64,000 bases of DNA. Source: Lunularia cruciata. Its lineage: Eukaryota > Streptophyta > Marchantiopsida > Lunulariales > Lunulariaceae. A model generated the notes under the pieces. The model was given only the letters and a program-made list of their open reading frames with translations. It was not told the DNA's origin and did not search any database. The stretch covers positions 15,195,001-15,259,000 of the forward strand of contig OX419758.1 in assembly GCA_948567375.1 (NCBI GenBank), read 5' to 3'. The position numbers and the translations under genes were made by a program. Positions 1 to 12,340 of this stretch are shown here, piece after piece. Position 1 is the first letter of the stretch; every line of letters begins with the position of its first letter.

Positions 1-1607
1 CTTTCGCGATTTAATCGTATCTTCCCGCTTCCAACAGCGATTCTTTTGCAGGCTGATTATGGCGCTCGTATTAAAGCTCTACTTTATCGACGGTGATAGA
101 CCCCGGACTGGCTCGTGGGGCTCGCTACCCCAGTTCCCTGTACCAGCCAACTTCGCTATGCTGGACAATTTTTATTAAAAGCAATACCCTAAGCAATTTT
201 GGATTGATCCATACTATCTATCATAATTGCCTAAGTACTTCTCGCTGTTCCAATAACACTTGTTATAGTACTATGGCAACTTTATACTCTTTCAATCTAT
301 TTCTTTTGATACTATCAAAGTTCAGACAATATATTATGGATTTAATATTAATAGGCAATCTTATCCCTATAATGAATGTTATATTGTAGATAACAGATAT
401 ACTACAATGGCAGACATGACTAAAGATACAGTACCAAAGTAAAGTTCCATTTCGTAGTATAATGAAATCTATATTGAAAGACAAGTCTAGGGCAAATCTG
501 GTGAAGTCTAGGCTAAAGAAAATTTCAAAATAATTTGTAAATTTTTGTAATACATAATTTTTATGGGAATTTATCAATCTTATTAGCAATAAAATCCCTA
601 TCCTATTTAGCTTTTAATTTAGAATAATCTTCGTAGACTACAAAACTATCTTACTTATCTTTCCTTTACAAAAGAAGTTTGGCCAATTTCACAAAACTGT
701 TTGGAGCATATAGATTCTTTTATGTCATAGTAGTCACATCTACAATTATGTCATAGTAGTCATTAAATTATTATTTAACAATTAACTGAAGATGTAGACT
801 TTTGCATTTTAAGTCTCTTCAAGAATATAATTCAAATAATAAATCTAACCGTTCTCACAAAACTAGCCCACAAGTGAGTTTACTTATCCAAATTATTGTA
901 CATTGTGGTATAGTCATTCCCAAGGATGTAATTTGAGCTATATATCTTATTATTTTTTACTAAAAAATCTTTTTAAAAGGCCTTCCTTTACATTGGCAAG
1001 CCACAAGCTAAATCAAGTATCTCTCCTATAATCAGTGGCTAGAAGCTCAAAATTCTATTTCACAAAAACATTTATTAATTTATTTAGATACTAGAGATGT
1101 ACTTCCCAAAATCTTATGTTGCTTTAGAAAATAATAGATAGATAATCAATCATCCCTGCAACAAGAAGCACATTTTAGTTTTCGTATTTCAAGAAGCAAA
1201 ATATATTCAGATATCATGGTTTTGCTACATATGAGTCTCTCACTAACTCAATAGATACTTGGTTTAATAAAAATTTTGTCGTATTTGGAGTATGATTTGG
1301 TCTATGATATAATAATGATAGAAGATAAGATAAAATAGTTATTTCCTTACCATCATCTTCTTTAAACTTACTTGATTAAAATCTAGATTTTCCTCCTACT
1401 TCTAGAAGGTCTTTCATGCTAGCAATATTAATTTGAAAAGCAATCATCTTAGATAAGGCTAAATTTAAGAAATGTTTACCTTCTTAGTTTAATTTGTGAA
1501 TCTAAATAAACAACCAAAGATTAAAGATCCATATCCTTGATATTATCCTCAACTTCTTTAACTAAGGTAGAATCATTTGTGATCTTCTATTGGTTAAATG
1601 GATTACT
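1..1607. other. AT-rich DNA without recognisable gene
   Basis: No reading frame here resembles a known family; stops are dense on both strands. The first 150 bases are more GC-rich than the rest, but I could not assign them. It ends where a TGTGACAACC element terminus begins. Confidence 0.6.
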
Positions 1608-2646
1608 TGTGACAACCTACTATCAATTTATAATAGTAAAAATGGTAAGAATAGGTTTTTCCGTTGAGGATATGAATAAAAAATGACTAGAAATGAATTG
1701 AAGTGTCAACAATGTCACAATTTTTATTTATTTCTTAATTAATCTGTTAGGCAAGAACTACTTCTAGAAGAGTGTAGTGTCACTCCTTGTGGCATAATAC
1801 AGAAAAGGGAAACAAAAATCACTTCTATGACAAATATAATCCAAGTTACTACTAATGGTGATGGTTCATTTTGCCTCAAAGTAGGTAAATATTGCATACT
1901 TTGGTGAACTTTTGATTGAACTGTTCCTTTAACCAAAGTGCAAGTTGATCCATTTGATCCTCTTGGTAAACTTGCACCTCCAATCTTTGGACTTGCAGCC
2001 TCAATTCATGGACCTTTGCTTTTAGTGCTCTCCCCTTTGCTTCCTTGTTCAGCATGTCCACAAATTGATCTTGCACTTCCTCCATTCTTTGAGCAACCTT
2101 TTGCTTCAACTACTCCAAGTGCTGACCTTTTACTTGCAACTCCTCATGTAGTGCCTCTTGTACTCGGGTTTGTTCAACTTCCTTCTACTTCTCTTCCTAC
2201 AACTCCTTTGCTTGAGTTGATAGTTGCATGGCAAACTCCTTGCAATATTTGGGCATGTGGGTTTCCAAGGTCATGATTTTGACCTTGGCATCACTCATTC
2301 ATGCAAAGATTCTTCACCTCTTCATCTTTAGCACATAGTTGGTATTCATATCCCCATCCCATCTCCTTCTTCTCCATTTGTAGCTTTCCTAGTTCTAGTT
2401 GCTCTTGCTCCAATTCTTTCTCTTGCTTTTTTGGTGGACACAAACAAGGCATTTTGCCTCCTTATCTCAAACAACTCATGTATCAAGGATTTTATCTTCT
2501 TTGTCTCCTCCTTGTACTGGTCTTGGGCCTTGGCCAAGTCCTACTTCATTTATCTTCCCTTGCTTTCTTGGTGTAAATTTCCTTGTGCATGATCTGCACC
2601 AAGGCAATGTAATCCACAAGCTCCAAGCACTCCTTCTTGTACTAAG
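1608..2646 (-). mobile_element. Q6: truncated, divergent Q-family element
   Basis: It begins with TGTGACAACC, the terminus shared with Q3 (39620) and Q5 (2647). A block near 1740-1780 (ending in AGAAGAGTG) resembles the subterminal block of Q3 (AGAAGAGAGTAAC). As in the other copies, the coding remnant lies on the opposite strand from this terminus. The other end is missing because Q5 starts directly at 2647. Assignment rests on terminus plus layout; sequence divergence from Q1-Q3 is high. Confidence 0.45.
1876..2537 (-). pseudogene. Coiled-coil protein remnant of Q6
   Basis: Two minus-strand fragments (1876-2109 and 2346-2537) read as charged, heptad-like, K/E/Q-rich protein, for example QRLEVQVYQEDQMDQLALWL and KAQDQYKEETKKIKSLIHEL. 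They are separated by stops and frame changes. They match in character and position the long coiled coil of Q1, but I cannot align them residue by residue. No catalytic motif is visible. Probably the decayed C-terminal half of the Q-family protein. Confidence 0.4.
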
Positions 2647-5600
2647 TGTGACAACCAAATATTGACATACTAATAGTATAAATGGTAAGAATAGATTTAT
2701 CTCTCAAGGATACTTGGTGGAGATGACTAAAATTGAAAAGAAAGTATCACAATATCACAATTTGTTTATTATTATATATGTAACCTCTTGGGAAAGAGCC
2801 AACTCCAAAAGAGGGTAGTTGCACCCACAAGGTGCACTATAAAAGGGGAAATAAAAATCACTCTCACAAAAGATCAAATCCAAATAAGCTCCTAAAGGTG
2901 ATGTTCACTTCATGCCAAATGCCTCTTCTCCCTAAAGAGCTCATTCACCCCATATGCCAATACCACCCTTAAAAATTGTTCAATCACAAAGGTCATGCCA
3001 CTCTGATGATGTTGCTCAACTATGTACTACCCTTCCTAGAAGGTGGAATCCTAACAAGATTGTGAAATTGCTTATCTACTTGGCTTTCTTAGTCAATAGT
3101 ACTTCCAATGCTCTAATATTACCAAAATCCTTCCTTGCATTATCATACTACATATTGCCTTGACATAGTGCAAATCAAATATTCTTACTACAAAATTCCT
3201 CACGTCTACTTTGCCAAGCATACAATAAAAAATGCAAGGTTTAAGCAACTCAATGCTAAGGATTTTGGAGGTCGTAACACTCAAAATTTGATTATGGAAA
3301 AGCAAAGACACTCACAAAAACACATTGGCTTGCAACCCATATATATATAGTTTCCTATTCTTGATAAAAATCATCTGTTAGTAATCTTCTAATTACACCT
3401 ACATCACTCATTACTAATCCAACCTTAACTTATCCTAATGTGTAATTAGGAGCTGCCTATGTGTCCACAGCTAGCTTAGCTACTTAGTTTGTCATTTACC
3501 ATGATCCAAAGATCCTTGGCTACAAATTGTCCTAAGTCTAAAATTTAGGGTTTAGGTCTTTCAAGATAAAGACATTCTCTGATGCCAAAAGTAGTCTTAA
3601 GCTGAAGGTTTTCTCTACACTTAAAAAGTTTCTATTTTTTACCTGTAAGTTAGAGTACACTTTTTTTTTAAAACTATTGCAAGGAACTACCTTCACCCCC
3701 ATAAATTCTAATGAAAAAATCCATCCTAACTCTATATTCAATGATTAGTTCATCTTGGTATTCAATGATCGCAATATCTTGGTAGAATCTCCAAATTTCC
3801 TTGAGGTGTGGTTGTGAAGCTTGGCAGACAATTGCTCCAATTGCTTGTCCCATGTATACCTTGATCTCCAAAGCATGTACTTGTGATTCCAATTCTCCAA
3901 GGCGGTTTCCATTGCCTCCTCTTCTATTCCAACCAACTAACCCTTATGTTTTTTCCATCTTCAACAAGATCTTGGTCTTCTCTAGGTTTAGCTACATCCA
4001 GATTTCCATCTCCAATGAAACCTCTTCTTGAATGGCTGCACAATCTTGAGCTTGTTTTTCCTCCTTCTCTTTCATCATCTCATTGAGCTTCTTGATGTGG
4101 ACTTTAGCCAATGGTGCTCTTCATGATGTCACACCTCCACAAGGACTAGGGCCACCTCTCCTCATAGACTATGGATTTCTTCCTTGCAAGCCTTCAATTG
4201 CTCTTCAAAATGTCTTTGGGAGCTTTCTTCTCCTTCATGATGAGTCTTCTCTTTGTCTTGCTACTTCCCTTTGTCTTCTCACATCTTTGTATTTAGGGCT
4301 TCTCCTTCTTCCTTGAGTTTGGCCACTCCATGTGCAAGTCATTGCTAAATTTCCTTGCTCCTACCTATAGAGCACAAAATGTGTGAGTTCTTTTCACACC
4401 TTTTTCCTTTCGTTAAGAATTCCCTATGCACTCTAATGGAGGTGTCTAATAAATGTAACATAGTCAATAATATGCTTGTGGCATACCTTGTACATGGGAA
4501 GAAGTGGCTCTATCAATTTGAGTGTTGGTCCCACTATGTGGATCATTAGTTTGGAAAGAGACACATGATAGCTGGCAAAGACTTCTTCTTGCTTGGATTC
4601 GCTTTTTCTTTGGTCCTAAAAGATACTAAAGGTCTGGTCTGGTCTTGGCTTTCTCAATCTCAACAAAGAGAGTGGGTCCTTCCTTCTCTTGCACTACTCC
4701 TTCCTTCCTTGGGTCTTTGGCTTGGGACATTTGTTTGTCCTAGTTTTGGCCCTCTATTTGAAGTCCAACTTTGGCTTGACACAAACCTTTGTCCTTGAGT
4801 ACCTCTTTGGCCCGGAGCATTTCTTCTGCCCTAAGTACTCCTTCTTCTTGAAGTACTACCTCTGTGCTGGAATATTTTTTCTCATGCCCACCCCTAGGAT
4901 TTGTCCTATTTTCTCCTTGATGCTTAAAGGTCCAACTTCTCTATCATATTTTCTTGGGATAGGCATTCTCTTGTTTTCTTGAAGATCTTTCTTCAACTTT
5001 GGAAGCATCTTGGTTGGGGTAGGTTTTACTTCTCCATGTTGGTCTTCTTCTTCCTCCTTCTTGGATGAGATGACCATTAGGGTGAACAATTGCTTGTTGT
5101 CTGTAATTGTTGCCTTTGATTGTTGTCCAACTTTATCTTTGTCCTCTGGATGGTCAACTACTTGACCTTCTTTGCTCTCTCCTTGGCCTCCATTTTTGGC
5201 CTAGAAGGTGTGGTTAGTCTCTTCATCTCCTTCATTGGGGAGTCTTTGGCCATCTCCAAATGCCACTTCTTCTCAATACCTAAGGTGCTGTAGGCTTCTT
5301 CTACTAGGACAAACTTTCCAATGCATGCAAATTCTTCATCTACTAGTGCATATTTTTGCTGCATTTATCCTTCTCCCATAGATCCTTGAAATGTCTCTAT
5401 GGGAAGTAGTGTTCCATGTACTTTTTGTTCTTTACTAGGGTCAAAGGTCTATCCCCAAGTAAAAATGAATGAAAAAAAGAGATACAAGAGATACCAATCC
5501 TTCCTTGTTCATGTCTCTTGTGAGTTCTTGCACTCACTACCAAAACATAACTATCCAGTTTACAAGCCTTCCTTTGTATGAGTACTCAAAGAATATGGCT

Positions 5601-6570
5601 TTATTGTTGTTCAAGTAATTTTTTCATTTAGATTTGGCAAGGACTCTTTGGGCACAACCCTTGTATCCAGGCATTGACCAATCATTGTTGGTCTTGTCTT
5701 TCTTGAACACCACCTTGAACCTTGTTTCCATGCTTGCATCCAAGCAGGTTCAAGTAGTGTCTAAAGTCATGAAGTTTGGGGGAGAATTCTTTGGCCCCAA
5801 CACTCTTGCCAACCCTCTTCTACACAAGAAACAAGATTTCCCCTCAAATTTTCCATCCTTGCATCCCTAATATATTTAATTTCATGCAACATTGCATGAT
5901 CATCCAATTCCCAATTCTGTAGTAAGAATTCCACCATCTTGTAGTGGAGGAACTCCACACTACAATAGAGTGACCATTTGGTCAATCTTGGTGATTTTGA
6001 TGATGAACCTAGACACTCTCTTGTGATGCTTAGGTCCTTGGGGCACTACAACCGTTTTCTTTCCTCCTCATTTCTCTCAAAATCCCTTCTTGAAGGGACT
6101 CACTCTCTTCTTGGAATCATATGTCTCATAACTTCTTGCCAAGGTGGGGAGAATTCCATCTTTACTATGAATGACACTTGTCTAATTTGGCAAAAGTGAA
6201 AAGTGCCAAGCCCAACTTGAGTATTTAAGTTGATAGCTCAACCATTACAAATGTTTAGTAGGTGCACTTGATCTGAGATGTCGTATCCCACACATGTGAA
6301 TGTTGCAATATGATTGAATAGTCATCAATTGTAGTTCTTGATCTTATAACGTCATATTAAGTCTTGAGATCCTCTTAAACTAATTGAATTTCAGACCAAT
6401 TGTGTTCCATGTCAAATGGTTTTTTGGCCACAGGTTGTCCAAGGCCAAGGGTCTTCTTTTAGGGTGAAGGTTCCCTTACCAAGGTTTGTTCAGCCAAGAG
6501 CCTTCTTCATTGAAGCTTCTTGGTGTAGGCTTTCCTCCCTACTCAATGACTATTGACCTTCATACATTGC
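2647..6570 (-). mobile_element. Q5: divergent, degraded Q-family element
   Basis: It starts with TGTGACAACC and its first about 270 bases repeat those of Q6 in direct orientation (both have a GTAAGAATAG block, then a CTTCTAGAAGAG / CTCCAAAAGAG block). Minus-strand coding remnants fill about 3670-6000. The far terminus was not found; the right limit is set only by the H1 LTR that begins near 6580. No clean target duplication was seen. Confidence 0.4.
3674..5985 (-). pseudogene. Q-family protein remnant of Q5
   Basis: Reading from 5985 downward, fragments include a segment with MTKWSLYCSVEFLHYKMVEF, then near 5630-5580 a segment KAIFFEYSYKGRLVNW that resembles Q1 QAVFFHKLFAGEPINW. A lysine/glutamate-rich part follows (5364-5158 with KFVLVEEAYSTLG; 5089-4856) and finally coiled-coil pieces (3936-3674). 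The order of a W/aromatic-rich N-terminal region followed by a charged coiled coil is the same as in Q1. The middle region has the flavour of the plant putative-transposon-protein domain (Transposase_32 in Pfam), which is only an impression. Many stops and frameshifts; not functional. Confidence 0.4.
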
Positions 6571-6579
6571 ACATCTCCT

Positions 6580-7027
6580 AAGTCATCTTTGTCACGATAT
6601 TTGTGGTGTCAAAGCTAGATTGCTTGGACATTGGAGTAGTAGTATTGGTAGTCAAGGTATTTTGGTAGTTATTCATGAACTACTTGTTGGCGGTTTGATT
6701 TCATGTTTATGGACTGATTTTATGGTAGGACCCACCATCACTTGCACCATTTGTACCGTCGGGTGTGGCATCAGCAAGACCATTAGGGTTGGAGATCTAG
6801 GTCAAAATCAGAGGTATACCTTTGAAATGTAGCCCCAGAAAGCTCACTTCTTTGATGTTGAGCCTTTGAGTTCCTAACTATGGTGGACAAAAAGCCAATG
6901 AGCGTCACTTGGAGTCTCTTAGCTAGAGTAAGTGTGGCTTGACTATAATTAGTGCCCAATTGTTGGTAGATTGTTGATTGAATGATCAAGTACTGATCTG
7001 ATTTGAGTTGATGAAGAACTGATTACA
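6580..7027 (+). repeat. 5' LTR of H1 (left end missing)
   Basis: Clearly homologous to 22440-22875 over about 430 bases (shared TCAAAGCTA..ATTGCTTGGACA and GGTTGGAGAT). The U3 start is absent; it abuts Q5-derived DNA. It leaves the 3' LTR sequence after TGATTA: here CATCATAAAAG follows, whereas the 3' LTR continues with a 100-bp repeat of its own beginning. Confidence 0.65.
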
Positions 7028-8499
7028 TCATAAAAGTGAGAGTCATTGGCAAATTGGGTATAAGAACTGAGGGTGTTGTTGGTGTCTCCAAGCTTGGTTG
7101 ACTGTTGGTACCTTGATTGCAGTTCAGATTTTCTAAGAGTGATTGTGTGCGGACATGCTGGCCAAATTTTGATGAGAATGAAGTCAATTTCAAACAATAG
7201 TGTCTGATTTGAACTCCGGAGGTGAAGGCAAGGCCAATTTGGTGTGAGTTGAGCTCAAAATGCAAAATTGAAGGTGGAGTTGGGCATCTCCACAAATTAG
7301 AGATTTGGAGATTTGGAGCTCCCCATCCTTCCAATTTGACTCAAGCGGAGATTTAGCAAAGAATTTGATGTTCAACCAATTATGTTATATTTATGTCAAA
7401 TTTGGTGGAAGATATACTTTAGATTTATGTTAAATTTTGGTTAGAGGAAGTTTGATCTCATTCTTATTGATTTTTAGTAGCTTAGGAAGTACATAGATAC
7501 TCTTATTATGTCAAATGCTAAATGGTGACAAAGTCAATCCAATGTTGATTTATGAGATGGAGGGTTTCATTTAGCCTTCATGTAATTGGATCTCCTCTGT
7601 TCCCTACTTCTTTTTTGTGCACCATGTTTGTGTGAGATTCCTTAACTTTACAACATTGGTGCTTTGGTGTGCTCCCGATAGTAAGGCTAGAGTGATGACC
7701 AGTCGGACTACTTGTGTTTCTCTCCAATGAGGCAAGAAGTGATGACCTACAAACCGTGAAAATGCATGTTGTGATGGCAAGTTACAGGTTGCCCTTTCCC
7801 CTAGTGTAGTTGTTGTAGTGTTAGAGTTCCATTAATGGATGGTGTTTAGTTGGTGGTGGCACTTGGTGGTGGTCCTTGGTGGGGTACTTGCGGTGGTTAT
7901 GGTTATGGTTTGAGTTACTTTTTCATGATGGAGTTCTTTGGGGACTCTCAAGGAAATAGCACTACAATACATAGTGAGTTTACTCAGAGTGATGCTTGGT
8001 ATAAGCTTGTATCTCAAATTCCAATGAAGGAGGAGATTGACTCTAGGTTGGAATTTGATACAAAGGCTGATTCAATTAAGAGTGCACATAGTGTGTCCAT
8101 ATTGTTGTTGTGGGACATGGACAAGACTTATGGGGCCTCCAAAGGCCTTAGGTGCTACTTTAGTACAATGTGTACCATTGAGTTGGATGATTTCATCCAG
8201 AAGTTTGGTAGTTGGTGTGATCTATAGTAGATGCAAACTCTTCCATGCCTTCATGGCATAGAAGAGGTTGTTTCAACACTTGAAAGTTCCATCAATTGAA
8301 AACTACCATGAGTTTAGGAGAGCTCACTTGGAGGAGATTGAGCTATGGAGACAATATTGGTCTGTTAACTACATCTCCATCACTTCAAGCTCAGTTTCTA
8401 GGGGTAGATTGGTAGTACCTACAAGTTCTAGCTCTAGTAGTGTTAGTGGATCTACTAGAGATGGTGCTACTATGAGTAGAGGTACCACTTCATGAGGTA
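7028..8499 (+). other. H1 leader and upstream gag region
   Basis: Follows the 5' LTR. Only short open stretches are seen; 7850-8227 reads as part of a protein (TKADSIKSAHSVSILLLWDM) without a recognisable domain. Its position between LTR and gag suggests leader plus the start of gag. No convincing primer-binding site was found. Confidence 0.4.
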
Positions 8500-9200
8500 G
8501 TGTAGTATCAAGGTTTAATCCCATGGTGGAGTTTTTCTAGTATTTGAGGTAGAACCAACAAGGAGTGCGGATTGACAAGTTGAGAAGCTTGCAAGAGTTT
8601 CAATGGAAGGTTGGAGAGAGCTTATGCAAGGCATACACTCGCATGAGATGGCTGATCAGTTTTACTCAAGGAGTTATTGAGGCCCAAGTAATGTAATTTT
8701 GGTATGGGATCCTAGACAAGGAATTGTGTTGTAGATTATGTGATGCTACATTATTGCAAGCTACTTCACCTACCTAAGTTGAGCGCATTGAGCTCAATAT
8801 GGTGGAGGAGAGAATGTGATATCTAGATTTGGTAGAGAGACCCCATCCATAGTTGTTACTTCTTTTAGAGTATAGTAGAGTGCCCCATGCCATGTTGACC
8901 TCCAAAAGTAGAGTGGATAGCCTAGATCCTATGGAGCTAGTGGAGTGTTTAGTATAGCTAGACCATTACTTTCATTTTTAGGTCAGCAGTAGCCCATGAG
9001 TGGTGGTGTTGCTTGTTGGACTTGTGGTGGATCTTACCACAAGAGAGATTTCACTCAAGGTAGAAAATATGATACCTGTCGTACATCACAGCCAGCATAG
9101 AGAGAGTATAACCATTGCTATAGATTTGGTCACACTAGTAACCAATGCTTTGACTTTCACCTATAGTTATGGAGTGGTAGTGCTACTAGTAGAGGAGTTA
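8500..9200 (+). pseudogene. Gag (nucleocapsid) remnant of H1
   Basis: Translation across 8521-8800 gives a retrotransposon-gag-like stretch (RSLQEFQWKVGESLCKAYTR, then FWYGILDKELCCRL) with several stops. Two zinc-knuckle remnants follow: CWTCGGSYHKRD near 9013-9050 (C-X2-C-X4-H kept, last Cys lost) and CYRFGHTSNQC near 9115-9150. Gag packages element RNA and forms the particle. The gene is broken by stops and by solo LTR E just downstream. Confidence 0.6.
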
Positions 9201-9227
9201 TAGATCATGGAGGACAAGGTGGTAGAG

Positions 9228-9981
9228 TGTAATACCAAGAGCTAACCATATGATCTACATGTGAAATTTGGTTTGGTAACATCTGAATGATATTATACAT
9301 GATCGTCAAAATAGATCAAATAGAAGTATCACCAAAAGGGTACTTTTACTAATAGGCAAAAATCAAATGACTTGAAAACCTTAGAATCAATAGCTAGACA
9401 TATGATTTAAAGGTGAGAATTGGTTTGGTAACATCTAGAAGGATGTTACATATGATGGACTCAATAGATCAAAAAGAGTTATCACCAAAAAGGGACTTCT
9501 ACTAATAGAGTAGGAACCAAAATATGTCTGAAATCTTTGAAGGCAATTTTGGAGGCCTAAATGGATGAATTAGGCCTCAAAAATATGCACAATCCCCCCT
9601 CTCAATAGAGAAAAGACTGGCCTTCCCTCCTCCCTTGCTTTGTCTTATCAAGAGCTTTCCAACAGTACCTCACCCATATGATTTTGAGTTTCCTACAAGA
9701 AGATTCCCTAAAAGATTCCCTCTGGTCAAAGCTTATTTGACCAACCAGATAGGACCAAGACCGACATGTCACCCATCCAAGTAAGTAATCCAAGGGTGGA
9801 GCTTGTTGACATATCACCTATTAGTGTGCCTAATCCTAGGGTGGAGCTTCCTTGGAGGAGATCCTCTTTGTCTATATAATAAAGAGAAGGTGCTCTTTTG
9901 GGGCATCGGAGGTTTGAGTGTGAAGTTGTGTGTTTCTCATGGTGTGTTTCTTCTCATATCTCATATCCTCAGAGGATTACA
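9228..9981 (+). mobile_element. Solo LTR, family E, inserted in H1
   Basis: Runs from TGTAATACCAAG to GAGGATTACA and is flanked by the 5-bp duplication TAGAG (9223-9227 and 9982-9986). No internal region is present, so it is a solo LTR left after LTR-LTR recombination. A reverse-orientation relative is solo LTR D (62835-63575), and a fragment lies at 48460-48642. The first 300 bases contain two imperfect direct copies of a block of about 150 bp (both with TTGGTTTGGTAACATCT). Confidence 0.88.
9873..9880 (+). promoter_or_regulatory. TATA box of LTR E
   Basis: TATATAAT followed by AAAGAGAAGG, about 100 bases before the LTR end, where a U3/R promoter is expected. The same motif occurs inverted in LTR D near 62917-62925. 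Confidence 0.55.
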
Positions 9982-10325
9982 TAGAGGTGGTGGTAGAGGA
10001 TCCACACCTGGCAGGAGTGCAATACCTGCCCTTACTTTTGATACAACCATGGCTATTCAAATTGAGCAATTGGAATAGAGATTGGCTAGCATGGCCATCG
10101 CTCAAAGGAGATTAGATTTGGGTGCTAAGGCTTCTACCTCTTATGCTAGTGAAAGAGACATCTTGGTCTTCATGTATGGATCAGCATAAGTAGATGCATC
10201 TGCCATAGCGACTAGGAGAGCAATACATGCATCTGAGCCTAAAGAAGCATCAATGGATTTGGATCCACAAAGAGAAGAGGCTTGTAGACATGTTAGACTT
10301 CCCCAGTCTTTAACAGTCTTTGAGG
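9982..10325 (+). pseudogene. H1 gag/linker continuation between two insertions
   Basis: After the E insertion the + strand reads on as GGGRGSTPGRSAIPALTFDT, then an alanine/arginine-rich stretch with ASTSYASERD and RLPQSLTVFE, ending at the G-I boundary. The continuation is taken up after 18755. It is a hinge between gag zinc knuckles and the next domain and contains stops. No catalytic motif is visible. Confidence 0.5.
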
Positions 10326-10987
10326 TGTGAGTCAGCTTGTCTCTCACTCAAGGCTATTATGGTAACGCACCATGGACTAAGAAGGCAAGAAACCCCAACT
10401 CCAACATACTCCTTTCAAGCTAACATTCCAAGACTCAAGACATTGCTCACTAAAGAACTCAATGAGAGAGAGATAGTTGCAAATGAAAGGATGATGAGTA
10501 CTTCCTCACCCCTTGTTCATATACTTTTGAAATAGTTATACATCAAAGTTACTAATTACTAAGCTAAAAGTCAAATAAAGTCAAAAAAATAAAGTAATAT
10601 CCATACTCATGGGAATATTCTCCTAAGCATGTGGTCTTATCTTGACCCAACCACTAAGCCAAGGATTCCTTCACATGGGCTATCCTTGAACTATAGGAGA
10701 ATCCAAACCAAAAAGGCTTGCGGGCCCAAGAGTTCTCAACTCTTTCCTCAAAGCCAAAACACCTAGGAATAATACAAATCATTATAGTAGAATCCAAAAT
10801 AGTGGTGCTTGTCTTTTCCACTTCCTCTAAAGTAAGATCCCCTCTATCTTAGCTATGACTAACTTTAGCTAATCATGGCTAATGTAAAACCATCCTTTAT
10901 CTCTCCTATATGAATAATATCTCTTAAGTATTCGTTATACCAAGCTAAATATCACAATAACACACACATGCACATATGGGTGCTACA
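10326..10987 (-). repeat. 3' LTR of G-I
   Basis: On the minus strand it starts TGTAGCACCC and ends near GACTCACA. It is homologous to the other G LTRs, including the Cys/Ser-poor R/U5 part with CTCTCATTGAGTTCTTTAG-type sequence. It is directly preceded, on the minus strand, by a short G-rich tract near 10988-11000 (CTGGGTAAA), the polypurine-tract position. Confidence 0.85.
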
Positions 10988-12340
10988 TTTACCCAGGACT
11001 AAGTTTTCACTTTGTACTCAAAGTGAAGGTCTCTCTACCTTCTATGATATATCTTCAACTTATCATGGTTAATCCTATCAAAGTACCTTCCTCCAAACTC
11101 CTTGAGATCATAAGTGTAATTGCCCCACACCTTCTCCACTATGAAAGATCCAAAGTAGTTAGGCCAAAACTTCTTTTGCACTCTCTTTACTCAAATGGAA
11201 TCAAACAAAATTAACCAATCACCTTCTTTGAAAGGCTCCACCTTTTACTTTCCTTGCCTCTTGTCATAGCTCTCCTTTTGTTTTGTTTGGGCTTGCTCCA
11301 CTTGAACCCTAACAACTACTCTTGCCTTTTCCAATTCCATGATTTGATCCTTCCTTGACTTCTCTGCATCACCTCCTTGTGTTTTCTTCAATCTCTTATG
11401 AATGCTTTGGAAGGTAGGCAGATCAAAGTGAATAGGTAAGGTAGACTCAATATCATATACCAATTGAAATGGAGAATATTTGGTGAAAGTCTTCATAGTT
11501 GTCCTATACTCCCACAAAACTACATGAATCCTCTTGTCCTAATGATGTTTAGCCCTCCCCATTTTTGCATCTTTGGCCAACATCATGCACAAGGTCTGAT
11601 TGGTTCTCTCTGCCAGGCCATTGGAATTTGGCTTACTAGATGTAGTTTCTCTATGTGTGATGGAGAAATATTGTAGCATGGTTGTAGTAATGCTTCATGT
11701 AAACTCTCCTCCTCTATCAGAAACTAACTCCAAAGGGCATCCAAACCTAGTGATAATGCATTCATAAAGAAATCTACCCACTTCATCTTCATTCTTGTCC
11801 CTCAATCTTCTAGTCTCAACCACTTGGTAAGATAATTAGTGACTACCACAATGTACCAATTGTTCCTTAGGGTTCTATTAAGAGGACCTACAAAATCAAT
11901 TCTCCACTTCTCAAAAAGTTCTAGCAATGGAATTGATCTAAGTGGTGAAGTGGAAGTAGACTTTCTAGCAAAAGCTTGACAAACATAATAAGTTTTGCAA
12001 TAATCAAGACAATCCTTGAAAATTCACCTCCAATGGTAACCTTCATCTAGAATCTTGAAAGCATTCACCTTTCTTGCCAAGTGTCTTCCACACACTAAAC
12101 CTTCATGAGACTCCTTTATGAGTAGGATAGACTCTTCCTTACCCATTGCTCTTTGAAGTAGACCATCTGCTCCTTGGTGAAAAAGAATATCCCCCACCAT
12201 TGTGTAAGGTCTAGATCTTGTTGCAAGGGCCTTCCTCTCTCCAGCATGCATCCCTTTTGGATAGTTACCTCTTGTCACAAAATCCACAATCTCCTTGTAC
12301 TCCATTGGAACCTCTTGAGTGATTGAGATTGTCATGAGCT
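10988..12340 (-). pseudogene. Integrase remnant of G-I
   Basis: Minus-strand pieces give the integrase C-terminal region (11245-11517, containing WEYRTTMKTFTKYSPFQLVY), the catalytic core around 11560-11960, and the N-terminal zinc-binding part (to about 12340). The catalytic-glutamate block reads NGLAERTNQTL near 11590-11615, so this copy keeps the Glu that G-II has lost. Integrase inserts element cDNA into the genome. Frameshifts and stops break the frame repeatedly. Confidence 0.7.

Noticed and set aside
93-589. Overlapping frames near the left edge
   Set aside because: Low complexity and AT-driven; no domain, no homologous copy in the window, and both strands are equally open.
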